This document shows positions 1 through 7,533 of a stretch of 64,000 nt of DNA, piece after piece. Below the pieces are notes generated by a model that was not told the origin of the DNA, made no database searches, and worked only from the letters and a program-made list of their open reading frames with translations. Origin of the DNA: Pedobacter zeae (GTDB lineage: Bacteria; Bacteroidota; Bacteroidia; Sphingobacteriales; Sphingobacteriaceae); NCBI RefSeq assembly GCF_014196715.1, contig NZ_JACIEF010000001.1, forward strand, positions 1,098,872 to 1,162,871, read 5' to 3'. The position numbers and the translations under genes are program-made. Numbering within the stretch: position 1 is the first letter of the stretch; each line of letters opens with the position of its first letter.

Positions 1-413
1 TTCTGATCCTGTTTGCGCAAAAAAGTTAAAATAATTGCGGCGAAACCAATAACTAAACCAATGATTTTAAATTGGTTAAAATCTTCTTTAAAAATAAAGT
101 AAGCGGCTAATATGGGGATAAAAAGCGATAAGCGTTGGGCAATATCAGTTTTAACAATACCAAGGTTTTTAACCGATGCGGCAAGGAATAAGAAAATTGA
201 GGGTAATAGTACAGCCAATGTAATATAGACTGGCCATGGTGCACTGGTGGTAACCAGTTTTAAATCGGGTTTAAAAAAAAGAGAACATAAGGTTAGTGCA
301 GCGAGGTAGTTAACGGTAACTGCCTGTATAATACTGATCTGGTACCGCTTTGCCAATTTTAATAATATGGCAACCGTAACGCTGCAGCAAATACTTAAAA
401 TAATGTATATCAT
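1..413 (-). CDS. EamA/DMT-family transporter, partial (C-terminus outside window)
   Basis: Reading the minus strand from the ATG at 411-413 gives an uninterrupted, very hydrophobic protein of about 137 residues that runs off the window edge. It has four or more likely membrane helices, and the last visible helix ends in a basic stretch (FLRKQDQ). This pattern matches one EamA repeat of the drug/metabolite transporter superfamily, whose full members have about 10 helices and 280-300 residues, so roughly half the gene is missing. The start codon overlaps the ribD stop by 2-3 bases in an ATGA arrangement, so the two genes are probably co-transcribed and translationally coupled. Substrate cannot be told; a flavin link is only suggested by the ribD neighbour. 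Confidence 0.75.
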   Translation of the reverse strand, partial: MIYIILSICCSVTVAILLKLAKRYQISIIQAVTVNYLAALTLCSLFFKPDLKLVTTSAPWPVYITLAVLLPSIFLFLAASVKNLGIVKTDIAQRLSLFIPILAAYFIFKEDFNQFKIIGLVIGFAAIILTFLRKQDQ

Positions 414-1465
414 TTATTTATGTTGTTTATATAGATAGATAGTTGATCGTTTCCAATCTGAACCTGCTCTTTAAGATTTCCGTTTATGACGGGTGAAGGA
501 ATGCCCTCCATCCAGCTTTCTGATGAGCTGAAGATGCGCGCTTCATCCCACAGGTTGGAGGATAAAAACTGGTTCAGGATATTTGCGCCGCCTTCAATTA
601 TTACAGATTGTATATCCATTAAATAGAGTTGAAATGCAATTTTTTGCGCCAGGTAAAATTGCATGTCTTCCATTTGTATATACTGGACATGACCAATGAT
701 ATCGGTTTTAATTTCGTTAAAAATGATGGTTTTTGCTTCAGTATTGAAAATGTGATTGGATAGTGGTACCTGCAGGTTTTTATCGATCACTAAGCGGATA
801 GGGTTTTTACCTGGCCATTCCCGTGCCGTTAATTGCGGATTATCTGTAATCGCCGTCTGTTTTCCGATCAGGATGGCATCTTCCTCTGTGCGCCATTGAT
901 GTGCCAACCGTTTGGCTAAAGCGCCGGTTATCCACTTTTGTTGGCCACCTTTCGTTGCAAAATAACCATTAGCTGTTTCGGCCCATTTTAAAATAATGTA
1001 TGGCCTTTGCTGTTGTATCCTGGTGAAAAACCTTCTGTTAAGGTAGCGGCATTCATCTTCTAAAACGCCGGTTAATACTTCAATTCCTGCATTTTTAAGC
1101 TTTTCGATGCCTTTGCCATCAACACTTGAAAAAGGATCTCTATTGCCGATAACTACTTTTTTAATCTGGTGTTTTACAAAAAGATCGGCGCATGGCGGGG
1201 TTTTACCAAAATGTGCACAAGGCTCGAGACTTACGTAAGCAGTTGCCTGTTTTAGCATGGCCTCAGCCTCATGCCCGTATCGATCAAACACAGCTTTAAC
1301 TGTATTGGGTTCTGCGTGTGCTTGTCCGTATGCCTGGTGATAACCTTCACCGATAACCTTGTGGTTTAACACGATTACGCAGCCTACCATTGGATTTGGA
1401 CTTACATGGCCCATACCTAGCAGGGCTAACTCTAAACAGCGTTTTATATAGAATTCATCGCTCAT
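410..1465 (-). CDS. ribD: Bifunctional diaminohydroxyphosphoribosylaminopyrimidine deaminase / 5-amino-6-(5-phosphoribosylamino)uracil reductase
   Basis: Cytosolic enzyme of riboflavin synthesis that deaminates and then reduces the pyrimidine intermediate made from GTP. The N-terminal deaminase domain (about residues 1-145) shows the zinc site HAE at 50-52 and the EPC...PPC motif with Cys83 and Cys92. The C-terminal reductase domain (about 150-351) contains the TAITDNPQLT and IEGGANILN stretches typical of RibD/RibG. Length, 351 residues, is normal. It overlaps the downstream EamA-type gene and is divergent from prmC with only about 80 bases between them. No FMN riboswitch is visible upstream. 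Other rib genes are not in the window, so the pathway is dispersed, as is usual for Bacteroidota. Confidence 0.95.
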   Translation of the reverse strand: MSDEFYIKRCLELALLGMGHVSPNPMVGCVIVLNHKVIGEGYHQAYGQAHAEPNTVKAVFDRYGHEAEAMLKQATAYVSLEPCAHFGKTPPCADLFVKHQIKKVVIGNRDPFSSVDGKGIEKLKNAGIEVLTGVLEDECRYLNRRFFTRIQQQRPYIILKWAETANGYFATKGGQQKWITGALAKRLAHQWRTEEDAILIGKQTAITDNPQLTAREWPGKNPIRLVIDKNLQVPLSNHIFNTEAKTIIFNEIKTDIIGHVQYIQMEDMQFYLAQKIAFQLYLMDIQSVIIEGGANILNQFLSSNLWDEARIFSSSESWMEGIPSPVINGNLKEQVQIGNDQLSIYINNINK

Positions 1466-1546
1466 TAGGGCAAAAGTAGTAAAAAAAGAGTCATAGGCTT
1501 ATCAAAACAGATTTGTTATCATCTCAAATAAGTAATTTTGCTGTTC

Positions 1547-2449
1547 ATGAACATAGGAACACTCGAGGAGCATTACAGATTAGAACTTTCACCTTTATAC
1601 GAAAGTGACGAGGCAAAAGCCTTATTTAGCCTTGCTGCTGAGCAGGTTTTGGCTTTGCCTCCTGCTAAGTTGATGATGCATAAGGACGAAACCTTAAGTT
1701 TCATCAATACGCAAAAGCTTTTAAGTATCCTGAACGACCTCCAGACCGGTAAGCCTATTCAACACATTTTAGAGGAAGCCCATTTTTATGGGCTGGTTTT
1801 TAAAGTCAACGAAAATGTACTCATACCAAGGCCCGAAACAGAGGAGCTGGTTGAATGGATCATTTCAGTTTACAGTCAACAAGGTTCAGCTAATAGTTTT
1901 GGAGGGCCTAAAAAGCTTCGTGTACTTGATATTGGAACGGGATCTGGTTGTATCCCGATAACGCTTAAAAGACACCTTCCAAATGCAAAGGTATCTGCAC
2001 TGGATATTTCTACTGAAGCTATTGCCATTGCACAAGAAAATGCCCGGCAAATCGGGGTCGAAATCGATTTTATAACAGCAGATATTTTAGCATTTAAATC
2101 TGAAGAAAAATTTGATATAATAGTAAGCAATCCTCCTTATATCAGGGATTTAGAGAAAAGCGAAATGCATAACAATGTCCTAATGCACGAGCCTCATTTG
2201 GCCTTGTTTGTTAGCGACAAAAATCCATTGATTTTTTATAAGGCGATAGCTGATTTTGCTAAAACAAATTTAAATCCCGGGGGAGAGCTCTTTTTTGAAA
2301 TCAACGAATATTTAGGTGAAGAAACAGTTGAGATGATGGCTAATAAAGGCTTTAAAAATATTCAATTAAGAAAAGATATGCAGGGAAAAGACCGGATGAT
2401 CAAAGCAGTGTTTAATGGAGGAGGGGTGCTGTGTAATGATAAAGTGTAA
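1547..2449 (+). CDS. prmC: Peptide chain release factor N(5)-glutamine methyltransferase
   Basis: Methylates the glutamine of the GGQ motif in release factors RF1 and RF2 using S-adenosylmethionine. The protein is 300 residues from the ATG at 1547; an in-frame TTG three codons upstream is less likely. An N-terminal helical domain precedes a Rossmann methyltransferase domain with the SAM-binding motif DIGTGSGC at 128-135 and the catalytic NPPY motif at 195-198, which binds the target glutamine amide. Length and motif order fit PrmC/HemK rather than the rRNA or DNA methyltransferases that share NPPY. It is divergent from ribD and convergent with xerD (23-base gap). Confidence 0.95.
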   Translation: MNIGTLEEHYRLELSPLYESDEAKALFSLAAEQVLALPPAKLMMHKDETLSFINTQKLLSILNDLQTGKPIQHILEEAHFYGLVFKVNENVLIPRPETEELVEWIISVYSQQGSANSFGGPKKLRVLDIGTGSGCIPITLKRHLPNAKVSALDISTEAIAIAQENARQIGVEIDFITADILAFKSEEKFDIIVSNPPYIRDLEKSEMHNNVLMHEPHLALFVSDKNPLIFYKAIADFAKTNLNPGGELFFEINEYLGEETVEMMANKGFKNIQLRKDMQGKDRMIKAVFNGGGVLCNDKV

Positions 2450-2472
2450 TCAGCAATGAACCTTGACCAAAA

Positions 2473-3372
2473 CTAAGCCCTTGGATGAAATTGTGTAATC
2501 ACCTCTCTTAGATAATCGCGGTCTATATGGGTATAAATTTCTGTGGTGGTAATGCTCGAATGGCCCAGCATCTCCTGTACTGCACGTAAATCGGCGCCAC
2601 CTTCAATTAAATGTGTTGCAAATGAATGCCTGAGTGTATGCGGACTAATTGTTTTTTTTAATCCGCTGGCAACTGCAAGACTTTTAATCAGGTTAAAAAT
2701 AGTAATACGCGAAAGTTTGGCCCCAAAGCGGTTTAAAAATATAAAATCTTCATGCCCCTTTTTAATATTTGTATGCACACGTACCTCATTAATATAAATA
2801 TCGAGCAATTTTAATGCTGTGCTGCCAATGGGTACCAGGCGTTCTTTATTACCTTTCCCGATTACCTTGATAAACTCGATCTGAGGAAAAAGACCCGAGA
2901 TCCTTAATTCAGTTAACTCGGTTACGCGTAAGCCACAGCCGTACAATACTTCTATAATGGCCTTGTTGCGCATCCCTTCAGGTTTCGAGGCATCAATGGT
3001 GGCGATAAGTTCGTTAATCTCATGAATATTCAGTGTATCAGGTAGTTTTCTGCTCAATTTAGGCGCCTCCAATAATGCTGTTGGATCATCGGTAATCACA
3101 TCTTCAAGCAGGAGAAAGGAGAAAAAAGCCTTCAGCCCTGATATTACCCTTGCCTGCGTGCTTGCTAGCATACCCAGTTCGTTTAACCACGAAATAAAAG
3201 ATTTTAGGTGCGTTATGGTAATATCGGTTAGTTTGGGTGTTTCGTTAACCGACTTAAAATACTGGGCAAGCTTATCAACGTCATTCAGGTATGCCTCTAC
3301 AGAATTTCGCGATAACGACTTTTCCAGTTTTAAATACGACTTAAATCCTTTAATATATGATGGCCAAAGCAT
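2473..3372 (-). CDS. xerD: Site-specific tyrosine recombinase, XerD type
   Basis: Chromosome-dimer resolution recombinase acting at dif with a partner XerC-like protein. The 299-residue protein has an N-terminal SAM-like core-binding domain (about 1-90) and a C-terminal catalytic domain with the expected residues: Arg in GCGLRVTEL, the HTLRHSFATHL box, the His in LGHSSI, and the nucleophile Tyr in TEIYTHI. Size and the lack of flanking integrase-type features or att-like repeats fit a housekeeping Xer protein rather than a phage or transposon integrase. XerC versus XerD cannot be settled without alignment. It is divergent from aroQ, with about 60 bases between the starts. Confidence 0.88.
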   Translation of the reverse strand: MLWPSYIKGFKSYLKLEKSLSRNSVEAYLNDVDKLAQYFKSVNETPKLTDITITHLKSFISWLNELGMLASTQARVISGLKAFFSFLLLEDVITDDPTALLEAPKLSRKLPDTLNIHEINELIATIDASKPEGMRNKAIIEVLYGCGLRVTELTELRISGLFPQIEFIKVIGKGNKERLVPIGSTALKLLDIYINEVRVHTNIKKGHEDFIFLNRFGAKLSRITIFNLIKSLAVASGLKKTISPHTLRHSFATHLIEGGADLRAVQEMLGHSSITTTEIYTHIDRDYLREVITQFHPRA

Positions 3373-3433
3373 GCTTTTATTTGAGATTTTTTATAACATT
3401 GCAACGTTACAACATTTAACGTTACAACAGACC

Positions 3434-3850
3434 ATGAAACTACAAATTATTAACGGGCCAAATTTAAACTTATTGGGGGTTCGCGAGCCATCTATTTATG
3501 GAAATACCAGTATCGAGGATTATATAAAAGAGTTAAAAACGGTGTATCCTCAGATAGAAATTGAATATTTTCAAAGTAATGTAGAAGGCGAAATCATTAA
3601 TAAATTGCACGAAGTTGGCTTTAGTTACGATGGAGTTGTATTAAATGCCGGTGGTTATACACATACTTCAGTTGCCATTGCAGATGCTATAGCTGCCATT
3701 AAAACCCCTGTTGTTGAAGTACATATTTCTAATATCTATGCCCGCGAAGAGTACCGTCATGTTTCGCTGACAGGCAAAAACTGCCAGGGTGTTTTAACAG
3801 GCTTTGGCATAAAAGGTTACCGCCTGGCTATCGAAAGTTTGCTGATTTAA
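3434..3850 (+). CDS. aroQ: 3-dehydroquinate dehydratase, type II
   Basis: Third step of the shikimate pathway, converting 3-dehydroquinate to 3-dehydroshikimate. The 138-residue protein has the type II hallmarks: GPNLNLLGVREPSIYG at the N-terminus (active-site Arg and Tyr), the FQSNVEGEI segment, NAGGYTHTSVAIADA, and EVHISNIYAREEYRH with the catalytic His and the lid residues. The frame stays open upstream to about 3158, but that extension lies on the xerD antisense strand. The ATG at 3434 gives the exact family start, MKLQIINGPN. No other aro genes are near. Confidence 0.95.
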   Translation: MKLQIINGPNLNLLGVREPSIYGNTSIEDYIKELKTVYPQIEIEYFQSNVEGEIINKLHEVGFSYDGVVLNAGGYTHTSVAIADAIAAIKTPVVEVHISNIYAREEYRHVSLTGKNCQGVLTGFGIKGYRLAIESLLI

Positions 3851-3916
3851 GTGAATCTAAACCCGTATTATAGCTGGTGAATACTACCATCTGAGACCAT
3901 TTGATGAAGAGAGAAT

Positions 3917-4930
3917 CTAGGTCAAATTCGAAAAATATTTAATTTTCCTGATAAAGAATGCCCAAACAATACTGTTATTATATACCCCGGTATGTTTGGC
4001 ATAATCTTTTTGGGCTATTTTACGCTTTTTATTAGTTTTTGATAAAGATTTAAGGAAATGCCAGTGGCCTTTGCTTACAGCCATGGTGAATTTAGGTTTT
4101 CCGGTAAGCAGAAAGTGCCACCAGGCGATAAAATCGATAAACATGCGAATGGTAATCCTGAAAACAGCGTCGCCTGCAGGGAGGTTTTTCTGCATGATGA
4201 TGAGGTTGTTCCTGAAATTAAGGTATGTTTTAAATGGATTTTCGGTTTGTAAAGTCCCGCCGCCAACATGGTATACTTCGGCATCCGGACAATACATAAT
4301 TTTGTAGCCCAGGTTTTTTAATCGCCAGCACAGGTCTATTTCCTCCATGTGGGCGAAAAGATCGGCATCCAGGCCACCAGCTTCTCTCCAACATTTGCTT
4401 TTGATAAAAAAGGCTGCACCACTCGCCCAAAAAACCTCTTGCTGTTCATTATACTGACCGTTATCTAGCTCATAAACATTAAAAAGCCTTCCTCGGCAGA
4501 AAGGAAAAGCGTAAATATCCAGGTAACCCCCGGCAGCTCCTGCATATTCGAACTGATTTTTGTTCAATTGCCATTTAATTTTAGGCTGTGCTGCTGCAAT
4601 CTTTGTGTCACTTTCCATTAGTTGAATAACGGGTTTGATCCAGTTTGGGCTTACTTCCACATCCGAATTGAGCAGAATAAAATAATCGGCCTCTACACGT
4701 TCCAAAACCTTGTTATAACCTCCTGCAAAACCGTAATTCCTGTCGTTGTGGATAATTTTAACAGTCGGGAAATTCTCCTGTAAAAATGAAACCGAATCAT
4801 CTGTTGAAGCATTATCGCCTACAATAATCTGCAGGTTATCATATTCAGAAAGCAAAATTCCTGGTAAAAACTGCTTTAAATATGCTTTTCCATTCCAGTT
4901 TAAAATTACAATGGCTACTGATGGGTTCAT
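3917..4930 (-). CDS. Family 2 glycosyltransferase (rhamnosyltransferase-like)
   Basis: Predicted cytosolic or membrane-associated GT-A transferase that adds a sugar to a cell-surface glycan. The 337-residue protein begins with VAIVILNWNGKAYL, has the GDNASTDDSV nucleotide-binding segment near residue 40, a DxD-like metal site in LLNSDVEVS near 100, and the acceptor-side motif GAAFFIKSKCWREAGGLD near 190 followed by MEEIDLCWRLKNLGY. These match the GT2 group that includes dTDP-rhamnosyltransferases. A C-terminal basic amphipathic region may sit on the membrane. Just upstream on the same strand lies the stub of an LpxL-type acyltransferase and divergently a WbqC-like gene, so this looks like a cell-envelope glycan locus. 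Donor and acceptor are unknown. Confidence 0.85.
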   Translation of the reverse strand: MNPSVAIVILNWNGKAYLKQFLPGILLSEYDNLQIIVGDNASTDDSVSFLQENFPTVKIIHNDRNYGFAGGYNKVLERVEADYFILLNSDVEVSPNWIKPVIQLMESDTKIAAAQPKIKWQLNKNQFEYAGAAGGYLDIYAFPFCRGRLFNVYELDNGQYNEQQEVFWASGAAFFIKSKCWREAGGLDADLFAHMEEIDLCWRLKNLGYKIMYCPDAEVYHVGGGTLQTENPFKTYLNFRNNLIIMQKNLPAGDAVFRITIRMFIDFIAWWHFLLTGKPKFTMAVSKGHWHFLKSLSKTNKKRKIAQKDYAKHTGVYNNSIVWAFFIRKIKYFSNLT

Positions 4931-4949
4931 TCTTTTATCCGGGTTTAAT

Positions 4950-5255
4950 TTACAGCACTAATGGCGCTACAGCCAGTGTTGAAGCTGTTCTTTTTATAAT
5001 GTTTTCTAAAAATAAATGCGAAATATTCGGTTTCTTCTTTCTTGGGAAATTTTTTTCTGTTGCTTTTATTTCAACAGCAGGTATTTCCGGGAAAGATTGG
5101 GTTAAACGCTTCCTGGTAACTTTTTTTTGGTAGCCAGTTATGTAATAAAGCAGATAATATAGTAATCTTGCAAAAATAAAGCGCAAAGGCAGGGAGAGGG
5201 GCAATAACAGGTATAGAAAAAATATGCCAACTTGCGGAATCCCTCTTTTAATCAT
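4950..5255 (-). pseudogene. Truncated lysophospholipid/lipid A acyltransferase (LpxL/HtrB-like) remnant
   Basis: The 101-codon frame starts like an LpxL-type acyltransferase: a hydrophobic N-terminal helix (IFFLYLLLPLSLPL), then a YQKKVTRKRLTQSFPE stretch, the usual family N-terminus. Family members run to about 290 residues and carry an HxxxxD/E active site. Here the frame turns basic and unrelated after EKNF and stops at 4950, only 20 bases from the start of the glycosyltransferase gene, and no HxxxxD is present. In the +1 frame the sequence continues as FPKKEETEYF, which also looks acyltransferase-like, so a frameshift plus a large 3' deletion is the simplest reading. It is in the same orientation as the GT2 gene. 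A short functional protein cannot be excluded. Confidence 0.55.
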
Positions 5256-5294
5256 TATTTTTAAAACGTTTCAGCTACAAACATAAATTTTCAA

Positions 5295-5906
5295 ATGCAG
5301 AATACAGCTATACTTCCATTATTTTATCTTCCACCGGTAGGTTATTTTAGTTTATTGCAAAACCTGGCAGAGGATTTCTTAATTGAAAAACATGAACATT
5401 TCGCCAAGCAGACTTACCGCAACCGGGCCAGTATTTATTCGCCCAATGGCAAACTGGATATTACTGTGCCGGTGGTTAAAGGTTCGAAGGTGCATACTAA
5501 AATGAAGGATGTGCGCATCAGTTATGGTTTTAACTGGCAACGTTTGCATTGGTTAAGTTTAGAAAGCTGTTACAGGAGTTCTGCTTATTTCGAATTTTAC
5601 GAAGATGAACTGTCGCATTTTTATACCAAAAAGTTCGATTTCCTGTTCGATTATAACCTTGAGCTTTTAGAGTGGCTGAACAAAAAAATAAAATTGAACA
5701 AAAGTTTTAATGTAACAGGCGAATATTTTGACGATATCAAACCAGAACTGGATTTTCGTTCAGCCATGAACCCTAAAAAACAGGAAGATATTGTAAACAA
5801 TAAGCCATATTATCAGGTTTTTGAAGATAGACATCAATTTTTACGCAACTTAAGCATAGTTGATCTGTTATTTAACCAGGGCCCTCAGGCCCGGCTATAT
5901 TTGTAA
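5295..5906 (+). CDS. WbqC-like family protein
   Basis: The 203-residue soluble protein opens with a PLFYLPPVGYFSLL segment, followed by EKHEHFAKQTYRNRASIYSPNGKLDITVPV and a WQRLHWLSLESCYRSSAYFEFY block. This order matches the WbqC-like family seen in O-antigen and capsule clusters, where a role in glycan or lipid-linked intermediate processing is assumed but unproven. No signal peptide is seen. It is divergent from the acyltransferase stub and glycosyltransferase, which supports an envelope-glycan context, and lies 3 bases ahead of corA, so the two may be co-transcribed. Confidence 0.8.
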   Translation: MQNTAILPLFYLPPVGYFSLLQNLAEDFLIEKHEHFAKQTYRNRASIYSPNGKLDITVPVVKGSKVHTKMKDVRISYGFNWQRLHWLSLESCYRSSAYFEFYEDELSHFYTKKFDFLFDYNLELLEWLNKKIKLNKSFNVTGEYFDDIKPELDFRSAMNPKKQEDIVNNKPYYQVFEDRHQFLRNLSIVDLLFNQGPQARLYL

Positions 5907-5909
5907 GAT

Positions 5910-7031
5910 ATGGGAAAAAACAAGCCACGTAACCGTCATAAACACTATAGAGTTCCGGCGCCAGGCACCAGTCCGGGCTTGTATGCCATTGATGAAGATG
6001 CGTTAAAACCAATCATTGTATTGCACGCCTACAATGAAAAGAGCTATAAGAAAACTGAACTGGAAAACATCAATAACATCGATAAACTGGTTGAGGATAA
6101 AGATTTCTATTACTGGTTCGATATCAAAGGCCTGGCTGACCCCAATATCTTTGAAACCCTGTATGCAAAGCTCGACATCAGCAGGCTTGTGCTTGAAGAT
6201 ATCACCAGTTCTTATCAGCGGCCAAAGCTGGATGAATACGATAATGATAAATACATTTTTTCGGTAAGCAGGCATTTATATTTAAGCGATGATAATATGC
6301 TCTGCAATGATCAGATCTCTTTTATCTTGTCAGAACGTACATTAATTACTTTTCAGGAAACTTACGCTGATTGTTTTGAGCCGGTAAGAAAACGGTTGGA
6401 AATAGGGAAGGGCAACATCCGTATTGGTGGTAGCAGTTATTTAATGTACGCCATTATGGATGTAATTGTAGATAACTATTTTGCGCTTTTGAATTTTTGG
6501 GGAGAAGAATTGGATGCAATTGAAGACCGGTTATACGATCATCCTGATAAAAGGATCATGTATGATACACAGGCCATTAAAAGATCGTTGATTACCATCA
6601 GGAAGGTAGCCTGGCCGGAAAGGGATAAATTGAACGATATTATCCGCACCGATAGCCCATTAATATCTGATCTGACCAAAACCTATATGAAAGATGCTTA
6701 CGATCATTGCATTCAGATTATAGACTTTATTGAATCTTTAAAAGAGATTGCATCGGCCAATATTGATATGAATCTATCGATCATCAGTAACCGGATGAAC
6801 GAAATTATGAAGGTGTTGACCATTATATCATCCATATTTATCCCATTAACCTTTATTGCAGGGATTTACGGGATGAATTTTAGCAGGGAAGATCCGGCTA
6901 CAGGAAAGATACTGAAAGATAATATGCCTGAATTGTATGCACCACATGGTTATTTATATACCTGGGGAGTGATGGTGCTGATTGCAATTTTACAGGTGAT
7001 CTATTTTTGGCGCAAAGGATGGTTCAAATAG
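5910..7031 (+). CDS. corA: CorA-family magnesium/cobalt transporter
   Basis: Inner-membrane homopentameric channel for Mg2+ (and Co2+). The 373-residue protein has a long acidic and helical cytosolic N-terminal domain, then two C-terminal membrane helices. The first ends in the signature GMN at 321-323 (IAGIYGMNFS), the second is GVMVLIAILQVIYFW, followed by a short basic tail. The periplasmic loop between them is longer than in many CorA proteins and carries DPATGKI. The gene follows the WbqC-like gene by 3 bases. Co2+ transport would be a loose link to the B12 locus just downstream, but that is only inference. A second Mg2+ system (MgtE, 42.4 kb) is also present. Confidence 0.92.
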   Translation: MGKNKPRNRHKHYRVPAPGTSPGLYAIDEDALKPIIVLHAYNEKSYKKTELENINNIDKLVEDKDFYYWFDIKGLADPNIFETLYAKLDISRLVLEDITSSYQRPKLDEYDNDKYIFSVSRHLYLSDDNMLCNDQISFILSERTLITFQETYADCFEPVRKRLEIGKGNIRIGGSSYLMYAIMDVIVDNYFALLNFWGEELDAIEDRLYDHPDKRIMYDTQAIKRSLITIRKVAWPERDKLNDIIRTDSPLISDLTKTYMKDAYDHCIQIIDFIESLKEIASANIDMNLSIISNRMNEIMKVLTIISSIFIPLTFIAGIYGMNFSREDPATGKILKDNMPELYAPHGYLYTWGVMVLIAILQVIYFWRKGWFK

Positions 7032-7085
7032 TGCTTATAAAGCATTTAAAATGTGGTAGTTAAGTCGGGTAGATTCGTCATAACA

Positions 7086-7115
7086 CCCTTTATGTCCCGG
7101 ATGAGGCATAAAGGG
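7086..7115. repeat. Perfect 9-bp inverted repeat after corA
   Basis: CCCTTTATG at 7086-7094 pairs perfectly with CATAAAGGG at 7107-7115 around a 12-base loop. There is no T run on either side, so it is not a typical intrinsic terminator. It could be an RNA-stability hairpin at the corA 3' end or an operator. The rest of 7032-7242 shows no gene. Confidence 0.5.
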
Positions 7116-7242
7116 GGAAATTAATGGAGGAATCGTGCTTTAAATCAAGCTCATCAGCTTACATCTTCGATGATAGAGGTGCATAGGTTATACCTAACTG
7201 CACAAACAAATTCAACAGATTTTATATTGTAACACTTTTTCT

Positions 7243-7250
7243 TACCTTTG
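7243..7250 (+). promoter_or_regulatory. Bacteroidota -7 promoter box of the B12 operon
   Basis: TACCTTTG matches the TAnnTTTG consensus exactly and lies just before the riboswitch start, so transcription would begin near 7255. No well-spaced -33 TTG is evident (the closest is at 7227-7229, spaced too short), so the assignment rests on the -7 box and position. Confidence 0.5.
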
Positions 7251-7254
7251 CGGC

Positions 7255-7425
7255 GCTTTTGGTTCCCGGCTTACAACCGGGATTAAAAGGGAATACAGTG
7301 TAAATCTGTAACTGTCCCGCAGCTGTAAGCTCTGTAACGGTTTTTCTATTCTTTCGCCACTGTCCCGACATGTTGGGATGGGAAGGCAGAAAACCGGGAG
7401 TAAGTCAGAAGACCTGCCTTTAGCA
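7255..7425 (+). promoter_or_regulatory. Cobalamin (adenosylcobalamin) riboswitch
   Basis: The leader carries the conserved cobalamin-aptamer elements in order: GGTTCCCGGC with its complement ACAACCGGGA, an AAAAGGGAATACAGTG segment near 7285, AACTGTCCCGCAGCTGTAAG near 7310, GCCACTG near 7356, GGGAAGG near 7380, and the 3' block AGTAAGTCAGAAGACCTGCC near 7399-7418. Between it and the btuB start, AGCTTT and GAAGCT near 7436-7456 can form a hairpin, a possible expression platform. Known riboswitches of this class switch off B12 uptake genes when cobalamin is plentiful, so the btuB-like and DUF6580-like genes should be repressed by B12. Confidence 0.95.
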
Positions 7426-7533
7426 TTAATTTCATAGCTTTCGTGGATTGAAGCTGGAGTTGAAGTACTTAACGTTTACGTATTTTCATTTCTTTTACAA
7501 TCTGTTGGCTATAGGTAAAACTAACCATCAAAA

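Noticed and set aside
2473..3372. Mobile-element integrase
   Set aside because: Size, motifs and housekeeping neighbours fit XerC/XerD and no att-like repeats flank it.
3158..3433. N-terminal extension of the aroQ frame
   Set aside because: It is antisense to xerD, and the ATG at 3434 gives the family's exact start.
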